In this document: positions 46,477 to 56,386 of the stretch, piece by piece
Position numbering within the stretch: the stretch's first letter is position 1
Layout: each line of letters starts with the position of its first letter
Assembly (NCBI GenBank): GCA_025399215.1
Contig: MU621185.1
Location: forward strand, 1,821 to 58,206
Direction: 5' to 3'
Source of the DNA: Globomyces pollinis-pini
Taxonomy: Eukaryota; Chytridiomycota; Chytridiomycetes; Rhizophydiales; Globomycetaceae
DNA length: 56,386 bases
The notes under the pieces: generated by a model
Told to the model about the DNA's origin: nothing
The model's input: only the letters and a program-made list of their open reading frames with translations
The model's database searches: none
Translations under genes and position numbers: made by a program

Positions 46477-46602
46477 ACTATTGCTATTAAATACATTATG
46501 TTGGTTTTTCTGGTGAATTCACGACCCTTTCATATTGTACTGGACTATATTGTCCGTCCTTCGCCCTTTATTTTTTCTTTCAAGAATTGGGTTTCTAAAA
46601 AA

Positions 46603-47753
46603 ATGTACCGACCAGCGTTAACATTTTTTGCTGGAATCTCAGTTGGATCCGTTGTAACCATCTCACTATCAAAATACATTGAGAATAGAAATACAAAACA
46701 AACCACCACATTAGAATCAACCGTACAAAAGTCTACAAATAATTCCATTGAAACTGTTAATGGTAGTTTACGGTTTGGAATTCCAACATCCATTTCAGAT
46801 ACTTTGGTTAGAGATGCTTATAGTACTTGTAAAACGTTAATATGTAGTTTTGAACTATAATCGATCTTTACGAAATCCTACTTGGGTAAATTTATTCACA
46901 ATTAAAGTAAATGATAGGTTGCTGAACATTTAACTGCTGATAGTTTAAATGTGATTGATAAATCCATTAAACCAGATAGAAAACTTTCTCATTTCAAAGA
47001 AGATGATATGATTCCTAAAATGTTTCGTGCCAAATTGGCTGATTATGTAGGATCTGGACTTGATCGGTAAGAGATATGGTTATATTTTCTATAAGAATTT
47101 CGTCTCTATTTGTTCATTTCACAATCTAATGTTTTTTTGTAGTGGTCATTTAGCACCGGCAGTTAATATACAATCAAGATTTGATACTTAGGCTGATGTA
47201 CAAGGTTCACAAAAAGCTCTGGATGAAACGTTCTATCGTATTCCAATATCTTTCATATTGTAGTTTCCAACATGTCCCCACAAGTTCCAATTGGATTCAA
47301 TCGTGGTTATTGGGCATATCTTGAAAATTTTGTTCGTACGTTAACAACTGAATTTCAAGATGTTTTTGTAATTAGTGGACCATTATATTTACCAAAAAAA
47401 GAAACTGATGGACGTTATTATGTGAAATATCAAATGATTGGAGAACCACCCAACGTTGCTGTTCCTACTCATTTCTTTAAAGGTATCTTTAATTCTTCCT
47501 TTAAACTATTTTTTCAGTTATTTTAACTCAAAGAAACAATAATTATTACAAAGCAGCGTTTGTGTTACCAAATCAATCGATTGATAGTCAAACACCATTG
47601 ACTTCATTTATGGTTCCATTAGATTCTATTGAATCATCAGCTGGGATTGAATTTTTTCCTGATATTAAACAACATCAGGTTTTAAATCTATGTAATATCG
47701 TTCCATGTCAATTAAAGAATTTCAAAAATCAAGTATCCAAATCACTTGAATAA
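46603..47753 (+). CDS. NUC1: Mitochondrial DNA/RNA nuclease Nuc1/EndoG
   Basis: A 296-residue mitochondrial EndoG-type nuclease. An N-terminal membrane/targeting helix (TFFAGISVGSVVTISLSKY) is followed by FGIPTSISD, YILNYNRSLRNPTW, the catalytic DRGHLAPA (split by a 76-nt intron), ETFYLSNMSPQ and VFVISGPLYLP. Introns: 25, 32, 76 (47067-47142), 30, 26 and 71 nt (47483-47553), two of them in the rare long class. An in-frame ATG at 46498 would add 35 residues, but the family typically begins M-Y-R, so 46603 is preferred. It starts 126 bp after the SMG6-like stop. Confidence 0.9.
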
Positions 47754-48105
47754 ACTCATGATTTTATTATTAATTTGTTGCTTATTGTATGGATTCCTTT
47801 TCCTTGTGAGTTGCGGTAAGGACACGATTAAGGCTTTTTTCAAGACGAGAGGGAAATGCTTTTCAAGACCTTTGAATTGAGTATAGAGTCAATCACAACA
47901 AAACATATATAGATATGGTAAATATTTGTATATCAGTTTAATAGAACTGATGAATATAAATTATTGTTCAAGTCAGTTCATTAGATACTAATTTACTATC
48001 GAAATGTTAGCCATTTCATACAAGTTGATTCATATACGTTCTTGCGTGATTTATCTGAAGGGTGTTCTATCCTACCAACGAAATGTTTTTTCTTTAATTT
48101 CTTTC
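47754..48105. other. Intergenic region with a possible in-frame upstream start
   Basis: Spacer between NUC1 and VPS74. The frame of Vps74 is open back to an ATG at 48004, which would add 34 residues of no known similarity. Otherwise no gene, repeat or RNA was seen. Confidence 0.4.
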
Positions 48106-49221
48106 ATGAGTAGTGGAATAACACAAAGAAGAAGACATAATGTTGAAGAAACGCCCGTGGAACCGGCACCTGGACCTTCAGCTTTTGTACCTGAAGATTA
48201 TGATGAGGATGATGTCAAAGGAAATAAGGGGAAGGATTTAACCTTAATGGAAGAAATTTTATTATTAGGACTTAAAGATAGTGAAGTAAATGTCAGTTGT
48301 TTAGCTTAATTCAAGGGTTTATTGTCATTTTGGAATGATAATATTTCTTATGTATGCATTGTGACTATTTTTTTATATCTTTAACTAGGTATTTGGGAAA
48401 TTATGTTCATTAACATTAGGTAATTATCTTTATAAGCAGAATTATTTTTATGATACTCCTTTTGCTTCTTCAGCGCTTTGTTTTAACACCATATAGGTTT
48501 TACGAGGAACTATTTTAATAGAATTATCATTCAGAGGACGAATTAATGTTGTCAAGGATCCAAGGAAACCACCATTTCATGAAAGAATGATTCAAGTCAT
48601 AGATGAACGATTAACTGGAGAAGTTTTGTTAGATGAAACTTTGCGATACATTAAAACAGATACCGATTCCATTGCCAATTGGATTGACCTATTGAGTGGT
48701 ATTGAGTTGTTAAGTTGATATCAATTAGGGGAAACTTGGAATTTATATAAAATTGGTTATCAATTAAAACAAGTTCGAGAAAGAATTGCTAAAGGATTGG
48801 TGGATAAAGGTGTGCTTCGTACCGAAAAGAAGAGGTATTTTTTATTCTTGTGTTTAACCTTTAGCTTTGTTTTATTTGATGTACCAACACATCCTGTATC
48901 AAATCCCAAAGTGAAAGAAGCTTTAATTCAGCGAATAGTAGATTGCTTATTGGGAAGAGGTGCAGCACCTAATAGAAGAACCATTGCTTGTGTTTGTGCA
49001 GCATACGCTGCCAATGTACTAGAAAATGCATTTGTTGGACTCTCTCATGCACAACGAGAACAAGCCTTTTTGAAAGTAGATGAGTACCTTAAACAACATG
49101 CAGATTTAACGGAAAAATCCAAATCCATTGGAACAACAGAAGTTATGGCAGGGTATGATATTTTCTTGTACTAATACACAGTGTTTTTATGGTGTACTCT
49201 AAGATGGATAGTATACTTTAA
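48106..49221 (+). CDS. VPS74: Golgi PI4P-binding protein Vps74/GOLPH3
   Basis: A 283-residue Vps74/GOLPH3 protein that binds PI4P and retains glycosyltransferases in the Golgi. It begins MSSGITQRRRHN with an acidic stretch, then the core LTLMEEILLLGLKDSEGLLS, NDNISYVLRGTILIEL, the PI4P-pocket region INVVKDPRKPPFHERM, QVRERIAKGLVDKGVLRTEK and the C-terminal helix with ANVLENAFVGL. It ends VFMVYSKMDSIL after a 29-nt intron. Intron units: 30, an abutting 37+31+77 set, 30, 30 and 29 nt. Length and motifs fit the family. An upstream in-frame ATG exists but is not conserved. Confidence 0.92.
48352..48496 (+). other. Three abutting introns in VPS74
   Basis: The 145-nt interruption between NDNISY and VLRGTILIE divides into three GT...AG units in contact: 48352-48388 (37 nt, with TTAACTAG end), 48389-48419 (31 nt, with TTAAC branch) and 48420-48496 (77 nt, with TTAAC branch). 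Both junctions read AG|GT. Confidence 0.8.
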
Positions 49222-49453
49222 TTAATAAATACAAAAGGGTTTTAAGACACAAACAACTCTAGATCAAATTACAATTTTTTTTTTAGTTTCCTATTTACTA
49301 GATCTTCCAAGAGCTTCTTAAGTGCTTGAATGGACACTACTACTGGTCCTTATATATGTCATTTACCCTCTGTTGTCTGGGTATGATCTTGTAATTGTTG
49401 ATCTCAAGCCCCTTCTTTCTTTTTTTCTTCCTAAAGATCAACGTAAATAAAAC

Positions 49454-51268
49454 ATGGTAGTCTCCATCCCGCTTCTAACTCTCCATAGTCTGGTCTATCT
49501 GCTACAAGAATCTTTCAAGAAAATGCTACTGAAGAAAGAGCTGAAAATGCTCGTTTAGCTTCGTTTGTTGGGGCTATTGCTGTGGGAGATCTCGTCAAAA
49601 GTACTTTGGGTCCTAAAGGAATGGTAATTTACTATTGATCCTCAATGATTAGGATAAAATATTACAATCACTTTCAGATAATAAGAATGTCATGGTTACT
49701 AATGATGGAGCAACCATTTTGAAATCTATTGCTTTGGACAATGCAGCTGCCAAAGTTTTAGTCAGTAAGAAAATCAAGTTTTAATTTGCAAAGATATTTC
49801 AAAGGTTCAAGATGATGAAGTTGGGGATGGTACCACCTCTGTTTGTGTGTTGGCTGCCGAACTTTTAAGAGAAGGTGAACGATTGGTTAATCAAAAAGTT
49901 CACCCTCAAACTATTATTGACGGATATCGTATTGCTTCTGCTACTGCTTTCAAAGCATTGGAAGCATCCGCATTGGACAACTCGAAAAACAAAGAATTAT
50001 TCAGAAAAGATCTTATCAACATTGCCAAGACAACTTTATCCTCAAAAGTTTTATCACAAGATAAGGAATATTTTGCTACTTTGGCTGTTGATGCTGTACT
50101 CCGATTAAAGGGTAGTACCAACTTGGATCATATTCAAATCATTAAAAAGAATGGTGGAAAATTAACTGACTCATATTTGGATGAAGGTATACTATTTATT
50201 TAATCCGGAAGGTTTCATTTTGGACAAAAAAATTGGTGTCAATCAACCAAAACGTGTGGAAAATGCCAAAATTTTAATTGCTAATACTCGTAATTCTGTT
50301 TCGATTAATATCTAGCTATGGACACTGATAAAATCAAAATCTTTGGTGCTAGAGTTCGAGTGGATGCCACTGGGAAATTAGCTGATCTTGAACGTGCAGA
50401 AAAAGACAAAATGAGGGCAAAGGTCGAAAAAATCAAAGATCACGGAATTAATTGCTTTGTTAATCGTCAATTGATCTATAATTATCCAGAACAATTGTTT
50501 GCTGATAGTGGTGTTACTGCAATTGAACATGCTGATTTTGATGGAGTAGAACGATTGGCACTTGTGACTGGTAAGAAGAATTTTGTTGGTAACCCTGTAG
50601 GTGGTGAGATTTGTTCCACATTCGATCATCCTGAATTGGTTAAGTTGGGACACTGTGATCTTATTGAAGAAATCATTATTGGTGAAGATAAACTTATTAA
50701 ATTTTCCGGTGTTGCAGCTGGTGAAGCTTGTACCATTGTTCTTCGTGGAGCTACAAACCAACTTTTAGATGAAGCTGAACGTTCACTACATGATGCGCTC
50801 TGTGTCTTATCTCAATCTATTGAAGAGCCAAGAACTGTCCTCGGTGGTGGTTGCTCAGAGATGTTGATGGCAAAGGCTGTTGATGAAATTGCAGTTACTA
50901 CTCCAGGAAAGCAAGCTTTAGCAATTGAATCATTTGCTCGTGCTCTTCGTCAAGTAAATTCATTTTTATTAAAATACAGCTTCCTACCATTCTTGCTGAT
51001 AATGCTGGTTACGATTCTTCCGATCTTGTTGCTCGTCTTCGAGCCGCTCATGCTTCTGGAAAGTCCACCTTTGGACTTGATATGTACAATGGAGATATTG
51101 CAGATGTGTCTACTCTTGGAATTACTGAATCCTTCAAGTTAAAGAGACAGGTTTTATTATCTGCGTCCGAAGCTACTGAAATGATTCTTCGTGTTGATGA
51201 TATTATTCGTTGTGCCCCAAGGTAACTATTTGATGATTTAATTGTTTAGACAACGTGCTCGTGAATAA
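49454..51268 (+). CDS. CCT2: Chaperonin CCT subunit beta (TCP-1 beta)
   Basis: A 529-residue CCT-beta subunit of the cytosolic TRiC chaperonin that folds actin and tubulin. Nine exons; signatures include [41 protein letters not shown], the ATP-site [36 protein letters not shown] and the C-terminal [14 protein letters not shown]. The first intron (49457-49488, 32 nt) follows the ATG codon immediately. Another (50571-50600) is 30 nt, a multiple of three without an in-frame stop, so its retention would add ten residues inside LVTG|GEI. Length is exactly family-like. Confidence 0.95.
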
Positions 51269-51445
51269 CTTTAATAATCATCTAAGTATTTTTTTGAATA
51301 ATATAGTTGGTGCTTTAAATATCAATTGGCTTGGAATTTTGATGTTTATGAGTTATTCAATTAACGTTGATTAATTCAAAAGAAACGTCATCATTAAACT
51401 CTCCTAAAGTTTCATAGAAATCCTCCATCTAAATTTCATTCAATA

Positions 51446-52216
51446 ATGGATGTCACATTAATTCTAAGTGTGTCTAGCTTAGTAATGTGTTCCATTATGG
51501 CAATTTGTGCAGTAACCTTTATCATACACGAATTCATTTACTTGAGGAGCAGATTAACGATTTTCAATGGATGCTGCGTATCAATATTTATCTCAAAAGC
51601 CATCCATCTCTATTGTGAATATCAAATCCCACTAGTAACAAACACGAAAATGGAAGAAGTCTATTGGAAATTGGGATGTTTTCTAATGAATTCCACCTGT
51701 CATTCACCTTATCTTACATTCCTCTATTTTCGAACAACTTGCGTGTTTGTATTAGCAAAACCATGGGAAAGACAATTAATCAAATATTTCGTAATTTTTA
51801 CAATATTTTCTTACAACATTGGATCCTTTGCAGTATTTTTACCATTGAATCTTGAACAATATCAAATTGTTTATGGTATCTCATCCCTTATTGCTTCCAT
51901 ATTAGTATTTGTCAATGATATCTTTTATATGTTAAGATTTCGATTGTTACTCAAAATGTTTAAAAATGTTCAAGCACAAAATTCAACAATTGATGGAAAG
52001 GTTTGGACTGAACAAACGATTGATTTCAAACCAAAGATCGTATCACAATATGGATTAGTGATGACACTTTTACAGTTGGGTTGTTTACTCAATTATATTT
52101 TTAGATTGGTATTCAAACAACGGTTGTTTGATATTCCAATTGATTTATGTTTAGTGTCTGCCTATATAACAATGTTTGCTATGAAATTAAAATTAGATCA
52201 TCTGCATTCTAAATAA
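51446..52216 (+). CDS. Seven-TM orphan membrane protein, copy 1
   Basis: An intronless 256-residue polytopic protein with about seven hydrophobic segments, starting MDVTLILSVSSLVMCSIMAI and including FNGCCVSIFISKAIHLY, KLGCFLMNS, FRTTCVFVLAKPWERQLIKY, YGISSLIASILVFVNDIF and a final helix before KLKLDHLHSK. The topology is GPCR-like but I recognise no known receptor family. Short loops and an intracellular-looking basic C-tail fit a receptor or a transport protein. It is followed 410 bp later by a clear paralogue. The absence of introns is unusual for this window. Confidence 0.6.
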   Translation: MDVTLILSVSSLVMCSIMAICAVTFIIHEFIYLRSRLTIFNGCCVSIFISKAIHLYCEYQIPLVTNTKMEEVYWKLGCFLMNSTCHSPYLTFLYFRTTCVFVLAKPWERQLIKYFVIFTIFSYNIGSFAVFLPLNLEQYQIVYGISSLIASILVFVNDIFYMLRFRLLLKMFKNVQAQNSTIDGKVWTEQTIDFKPKIVSQYGLVMTLLQLGCLLNYIFRLVFKQRLFDIPIDLCLVSAYITMFAMKLKLDHLHSK

Positions 52217-52626
52217 ATTGTTCATGATATGTATATACAAGATTTAATAATTTGTGTTGAACTATGTTTGTCTTATCGTGTGCCCTTTTTCCTGATCCGC
52301 CAACCAAAGTCTCAACATGCAGCCATTGAGGTGGTAAAGTAATGGTTATAAAGTTTACAATTAGAGGAAGTGGCAGTAAAGTATTCAATCATTGCGAAGA
52401 TGCATCTTATCTGAGTTCATTGAGAAATTATCATATTGGTGGTATATCAAATCAAGATCAGATATGTAACCATGCAAAACGATATTTCCAGGATAGAATG
52501 GTTAAAGGTAAAATATAATAAATAGTAAGTTGTCCAGAATATTGATACTTTAAGATCAGTCTTGTATTAAGATTTGATAAAACACGTCATTCACTCACAC
52601 TTTCCATACTTTTCTTGTAAAATAGA
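52217..52626. other. Spacer between the paired 7-TM genes
   Basis: AT-rich and without recognised genes. It should carry the promoter of copy 2. I found no clear remnant of a third copy, though this was judged by eye. Confidence 0.4.
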
Positions 52627-53373
52627 ATGAATGTGACACTCATTCTAAGTATATCCAGCTTAGTGTTTTGTTCCATTATGGCAATCTGTGCAGTAACCTT
52701 TATCATATACGAATTTATATATATGAAGAGTAGATTAACGATTTTTAATGGTTGTTGCGTATCAATATTTATCTCAAAATCTATACATCTATTTTGTGAA
52801 TACGAAATCCCACTGGTGGGAAACCCGAAAATGGTAGAAGTCTATTGGAAATTGGGATGTTTTCTAATGAATTCTGCATGTTATTCACCGTATATTATAT
52901 TGTTATACTTTCGAACAACTTGTATGTTTGTATTGGCAAAACCATGGGAACGTCAATTGATCAAATATTTGTCAATCTTGGGTATAATTGCGTTTAATGT
53001 TGGATCACTTGGAGTATTTATGCCTTTGAATATGGAACAGTATCAAACAGTTTATGGAATTTCGTCTATCTTTGCATCAATGTTTGTATTCGTGAATGAT
53101 ATTTTTTATATGGTACGATTTCAACGATTACTGAAAATCTCAAAAAATCCCCCAATGGCAAGTTTAAAGAATGATAACAACCAGGTACCCAGAATAATAG
53201 CACAGTATGGTGCAGTGATGATAATTTTGCAGTTAGTTTGTTTGTTCAATTATATCGCCAGAGTGGCATTACAAGAACGTCTATTTGATATCCCTAGTAA
53301 TTTCTGCCAAGTGACTGGTTACACAACATTGTTTGCTATGAAGTTCAAGTTGGATCAAATAAAATCTTCATAA
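52627..53373 (+). CDS. Seven-TM orphan membrane protein, copy 2
   Basis: A 248-residue paralogue of the preceding gene, collinear over its whole length with shared runs such as ICAVTFII-EFIY, RLTIFNGCCVSIFISK, VYWKLGCFLMNS, LAKPWERQLIKY and FVNDIFYM. Divergence is concentrated in the third intracellular-looking loop (MASLKNDNNQVPRIIAQ against a longer form in copy 1) and in the fourth membrane segment. Intronless as well. The two probably come from one local duplication and may bind different ligands if they are receptors (inference). Confidence 0.6.
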   Translation: MNVTLILSISSLVFCSIMAICAVTFIIYEFIYMKSRLTIFNGCCVSIFISKSIHLFCEYEIPLVGNPKMVEVYWKLGCFLMNSACYSPYIILLYFRTTCMFVLAKPWERQLIKYLSILGIIAFNVGSLGVFMPLNMEQYQTVYGISSIFASMFVFVNDIFYMVRFQRLLKISKNPPMASLKNDNNQVPRIIAQYGAVMIILQLVCLFNYIARVALQERLFDIPSNFCQVTGYTTLFAMKFKLDQIKSS

Positions 53374-53628
53374 ATTGATAAATTATTTTTTGTCGTAAGA
53401 TGGTTTACCCAATGGCCTAAATCATCTTGATTTGGTTTTAAAAAGATACGCGCGTTGCGGAAAATAATCATCAATGACATATGATAGAGAACTTAACTGT
53501 GATCTTTTCAATTATCAAATAATTATAAAATAAGCTATTTGGTGTTTTTCAGAATCACGTCATCAGCCACATTCTGATGCTTACCTCATCCATCGTTTAT
53601 CCACCATCGTTCACTCTCTTCTCTGTCA

Positions 53629-54543
53629 ATGATAAACAATAAAATGTCATCCAATTACCAAAGAGTCAAATTGCATTATCAGTCGTTGCTTTCGTATGTA
53701 TTCTTTTCTTTATTTACTGATCGTAGAGAGCACTACACTTGGATGTTTGGTGATTCAACTCTGACGTATAAATCAAATTTACAGATACTCTCTCAGTTCT
53801 TGCCAAAGGCTAAGGATGGTTTTAATTTAGCTATCGATCTTGGATGTGGTACTGGATTTCAAACGATTCCCTTGTTACAGTTGGATTACAATGTGATTGC
53901 TATTGACAGTTCACCTCAGTTGATAGATGAACTACAAATCGTCGCTAAAAGTCGAAACTTGATTGATAAATTAAATACCATAGAAGGGGACCTGGTCAAT
54001 TTTCCTACACTGAAAGATGAGGTAACCCCTGATTCACCAAATGTAATCATATGTATGGGTGACACGTTGAGTAAGCTCCTATAGTTTAAATTTATTTCTA
54101 GCACATTTGGATTCATTAGAAACCATCGAAGGGTTATTCCGAAAAACATTCTCTACACTACACGAAAATGGAATATTTCTCTTACAGTTTAGAGATTTGT
54201 CACGACCACTAGTTGATACAGATAGATTTATTCCCATAAGATCAGATGAGCGAACTGTGTTCACTTGCTTTTTAGAGTGGGAGAATAATGCAACAGAGGA
54301 GGATGGTACTGGTTGTACCATCAAGGTTAATGATCTAATACATGTTAAAAAAGGTAATTTGGTTCAAAAGAATATAACATTGTAGGAATTGGTGCTTGGG
54401 AGTTATGCACTTCGTGGTATCATAAATTGGCAGTATCTCAATCTTGGTGCTTGAATTTACTGAAATCAATTGGTTTCCATATAGTTGAATCTGATAACAA
54501 TAATGGAATGATTTTTATTTTTGCTTCGAAAAGAGAACAATAA
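53629..54543 (+). CDS. Class I SAM-dependent methyltransferase
   Basis: A 272-residue methyltransferase with motif I LAIDLGCGTGFQTIPLLQL, the acidic end of beta strand 2 in VIAIDSSPQLI, motif IV region ICMGDTL and post-motif NGIFLLQFRDLSRP. The N-terminal EHYTWMFGD is typical of small-molecule methyltransferases in this group; the substrate is unknown. Introns of 33, 31 and 32 nt are removed. The start is the first ATG at 53629, with another in-frame ATG five codons on. Confidence 0.82.
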
Positions 54544-55336
54544 CTTCTTCGTGTGATTTGTAAACTAATATACACAAAAGTGGACAGTTTAGTTGTATTG
54601 GACAAAGAATAGTAATGATACAACTGATATACCGTTTTGTCTATTTTGAATAAGAAATAGATAAGTTTTCTCATCTACAGTTTCGATGCTGAAAAAAGGC
54701 TGTGTTCTGTATTTACACAAACACATGCACTTCAAAGGTAGTCACGCTATCAAATCTACTTTTTCAATATGGCCAACATTATAATTACATCACTAATGGC
54801 CCAAACTAAATCCCTTTAAAGACTTTCCATTAGGCTTATCGTTCATGATTAGATATGATAATATGCCAGGAGAACGTTTGCAAAGTGTCTGAGGTAACTA
54901 TCACATTTCATTCACTTCTTGTAACTTCTCGTAAGATGAATTATGAGTCGTAATTCATCATTAGCGAATATCTTACACGGTCGAAGAATGGTTCAAGGGG
55001 TTTTATATGTTTGAAAAGTAGTCATAGAATATAATAGATATAAAACACAATACAGTAACTATTGAAGACATTATTGCGACAATTCAAAATACAAGAGACA
55101 TTCTTATACAGTCAGTTGATCTTGGATAACTTTCCTCTGCCATTTAATTGGGAAACTATGACTCATAAAAACTTTGTGTTTACGCACATGTATCAATTTG
55201 TGCTTTTTTTTCGGAATTGTTTCGTTGGTAAGTTAATAATTTCCCAATCCATCTAAAACAATGGGGACTTTGAGCAGTGTGCCACATTTGGTAGAATATA
55301 AATTATAGAAGAATTTTACATCGAATGTAGAAGGAA
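54544..55336. other. Intergenic region, about 0.8 kb
   Basis: AT-rich and without a convincing ORF, tRNA or repeat. The one short frame here (55062-55256) lacks an ATG start and has no recognisable product. It should hold the promoter of the hydrolase gene. Confidence 0.45.
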
Positions 55337-56188
55337 ATGCAAGTAAAAGTCACAATTACAGTTAAAAACAAGGAACAGAATCCGATTTGTCCATGTAAAG
55401 AAACTTTCAAATGGGAAGGAAATCCTTCTGGTCAAAGTTCTTCTTTCGCTGGGTTTGATAGTTATATAACAGACAAATCTTTGGTGAAAAGCACTGATGC
55501 AGTAATTTTATACATTCATGATGCGATGGGTTGGAAGTTTGGAAATGGTCGTCTATTGGCCGATGCTTATGCGTTTGAAACTGGTCTTCAAGTAATAATG
55601 CCGGATTTGTTCAACGGTGCATTATGGTGCTCTGCCAGTGCTAAAGAATGTATTCTACAAGGTAAACCATTGGCTGAGGATGACGCTCAATTCTCTCACT
55701 GTACTGTGAATGATAAATTAGTTTGGGGTGAAGAATTTCGGGCAAATATAGTACAAGAAGATGTAGTGCAACGTTTGGAAACTATAATTGGTGCATTACG
55801 AGAGCAATATCCAAACGCAAAAATCTTTTCCACTGGGTTTTGCTGGGGAGGTAAATACTCAACCATGACAGGTATCCTTGGGCTGGTAGATGCATTTGCA
55901 ACCCACCATCCAACTGGCTCAAAAACTTTGGATCTCACTGGTATCAAGATCCCTGGTATCTTTAACATTTCCGATGATGATATCTCACCCGATGGTCAGT
56001 TTCCACAAACGCTTATTGACACGGTTCAAGCTCTGGTCAGTCCACCACAAGAATTGTATGTTTATGAGAATATGTTTCATGGGTTCACGTCTCGAGGGAA
56101 TCCTGAGACTCCTTTGGTGATGGAAGCTCAGATTCTAGCATTGAATAGAACTGTGACTTTCTTTCTATCACAGCTTGCAACAAAATAA
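55337..56188 (+). CDS. Dienelactone-hydrolase-family protein
   Basis: An intronless 283-residue alpha/beta hydrolase of the dienelactone hydrolase family. The nucleophile motif GFCWGG carries Cys instead of the usual Ser, typical of this family. The acid is likely in the NISDDDISPDG region and the catalytic His in MFHGF. The N-terminal 60 residues include ILYIHDAMGW and DLFNG, as in fungal members that act on unknown, often secondary-metabolite, esters. The substrate cannot be predicted. The lack of introns is unusual here. Confidence 0.85.
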   Translation: MQVKVTITVKNKEQNPICPCKETFKWEGNPSGQSSSFAGFDSYITDKSLVKSTDAVILYIHDAMGWKFGNGRLLADAYAFETGLQVIMPDLFNGALWCSASAKECILQGKPLAEDDAQFSHCTVNDKLVWGEEFRANIVQEDVVQRLETIIGALREQYPNAKIFSTGFCWGGKYSTMTGILGLVDAFATHHPTGSKTLDLTGIKIPGIFNISDDDISPDGQFPQTLIDTVQALVSPPQELYVYENMFHGFTSRGNPETPLVMEAQILALNRTVTFFLSQLATK

Positions 56189-56386
56189 ATATGCTTCTAT
56201 TCTATCATGGTTATTTCAGAATTACATGTGATGAATCTTTTAAGGCCATTTCAGAATTAAAGTGATAGATCTTTTTACAACAATTACTAGTTTGAATATG
56301 AAATTGAGGAAACAAAATTATGAGATTGATTGATTTTAATTCTATCTTTCTACAATTGCATAGTTCCGTTTGCAAGAATTTTAACT

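Noticed and set aside
46820..46860. A 19-nt intron near the NUC1 N-terminal domain
   Set aside because: A 25-nt donor just upstream keeps frame too and gives the conserved YILNYNR string, so the shorter variant is not needed.
55062..55256. Small ORF before the hydrolase gene
   Set aside because: It begins with TTG, not ATG, has no recognisable product and lies in an AT-rich spacer.
1..56386. Ciliate-like genetic code, suggested by tiny introns
   Set aside because: TAA, TAG and TGA all end proteins at family-expected lengths, and the gene set is fungal.
1..56386. tRNA or rRNA genes
   Set aside because: I looked for B-box-like GGTTCRANNCC sequences in the spacers and saw none with a pairing partner; by eye this cannot exclude one with an intron.

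Overview
The window is nuclear DNA from a fungus, AT-rich and gene-dense. The gene set includes types found mainly or only in fungi: the Rtt106 histone chaperone, a Syt1-type Sec7 Arf-GEF, the PPG1 phosphatase, a Cdc25-type Ras-GEF with an N-terminal SH3 domain, an Sfi1-like centrin-binding protein and the Yhm2 carrier. TAA, TAG and TGA are all used as stops, so the standard code applies. Species and phylum cannot be read from this window. The AT content and tiny introns would fit an early-diverging or compact fungal lineage, which is inference. No rRNA, tRNA, CRISPR or transposon was recognised.

Layout. 1-2262 (-) ABCC transporter, cut by the left edge; 3209-6896 a universal stress protein, Rtt106, FAM32A-like (-) and mitochondrial L22; 7002-13787 PPG1, Syt1-like and TAPT1/Emp65; 13869-16934 (-) Vps22 and an alpha-arrestin; 17261-18790 a bacterial-type MHS transporter; 18937-20037 (-) an unknown acidic/His-repeat membrane protein; 21359-25456 SRP19 and a SH3-WW-RasGEF; 25676-29888 (-) Rad16 and Yhm2; 30129-36922 Sfi1-like and an unrecognised protein; 37008-40793 (-) PIG-L/Gpi12, Cns1/TTC4 and a DNAJB12/14-like J-protein; 41001-41803 an EF-hand protein; 41960-43552 (-) an unrecognised membrane protein; 43867-51268 an EST1/SMG6-like PIN protein, Nuc1, Vps74 and CCT-beta; 51446-53373 two tandem 7-TM orphan paralogues; 53629-56188 a methyltransferase and a dienelactone-hydrolase-family protein. 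Most genes are ordinary housekeeping functions (trafficking, proteostasis, mitochondria, DNA repair) with no operon-like logic.

The striking feature is intron architecture. Joining exons by protein homology and reading frame gives 147 GT-AG intron units in 27 genes. Of these, 136 are only 23-39 nt long, and eight fall in a second class of 69-77 nt. At four places the intervening sequence is not one intron but a head-to-tail array of two, three or four complete miniature GT...AG introns abutting with no exon between them (each junction reads AG|GT). In the J-protein gene two introns are separated by a single-nucleotide exon that is needed to keep frame. Together these suggest an extremely short-range spliceosome that may remove longer insertions by miniature recursive (ratchet) splicing. 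This is the candidate undescribed system here and needs RNA data to confirm.
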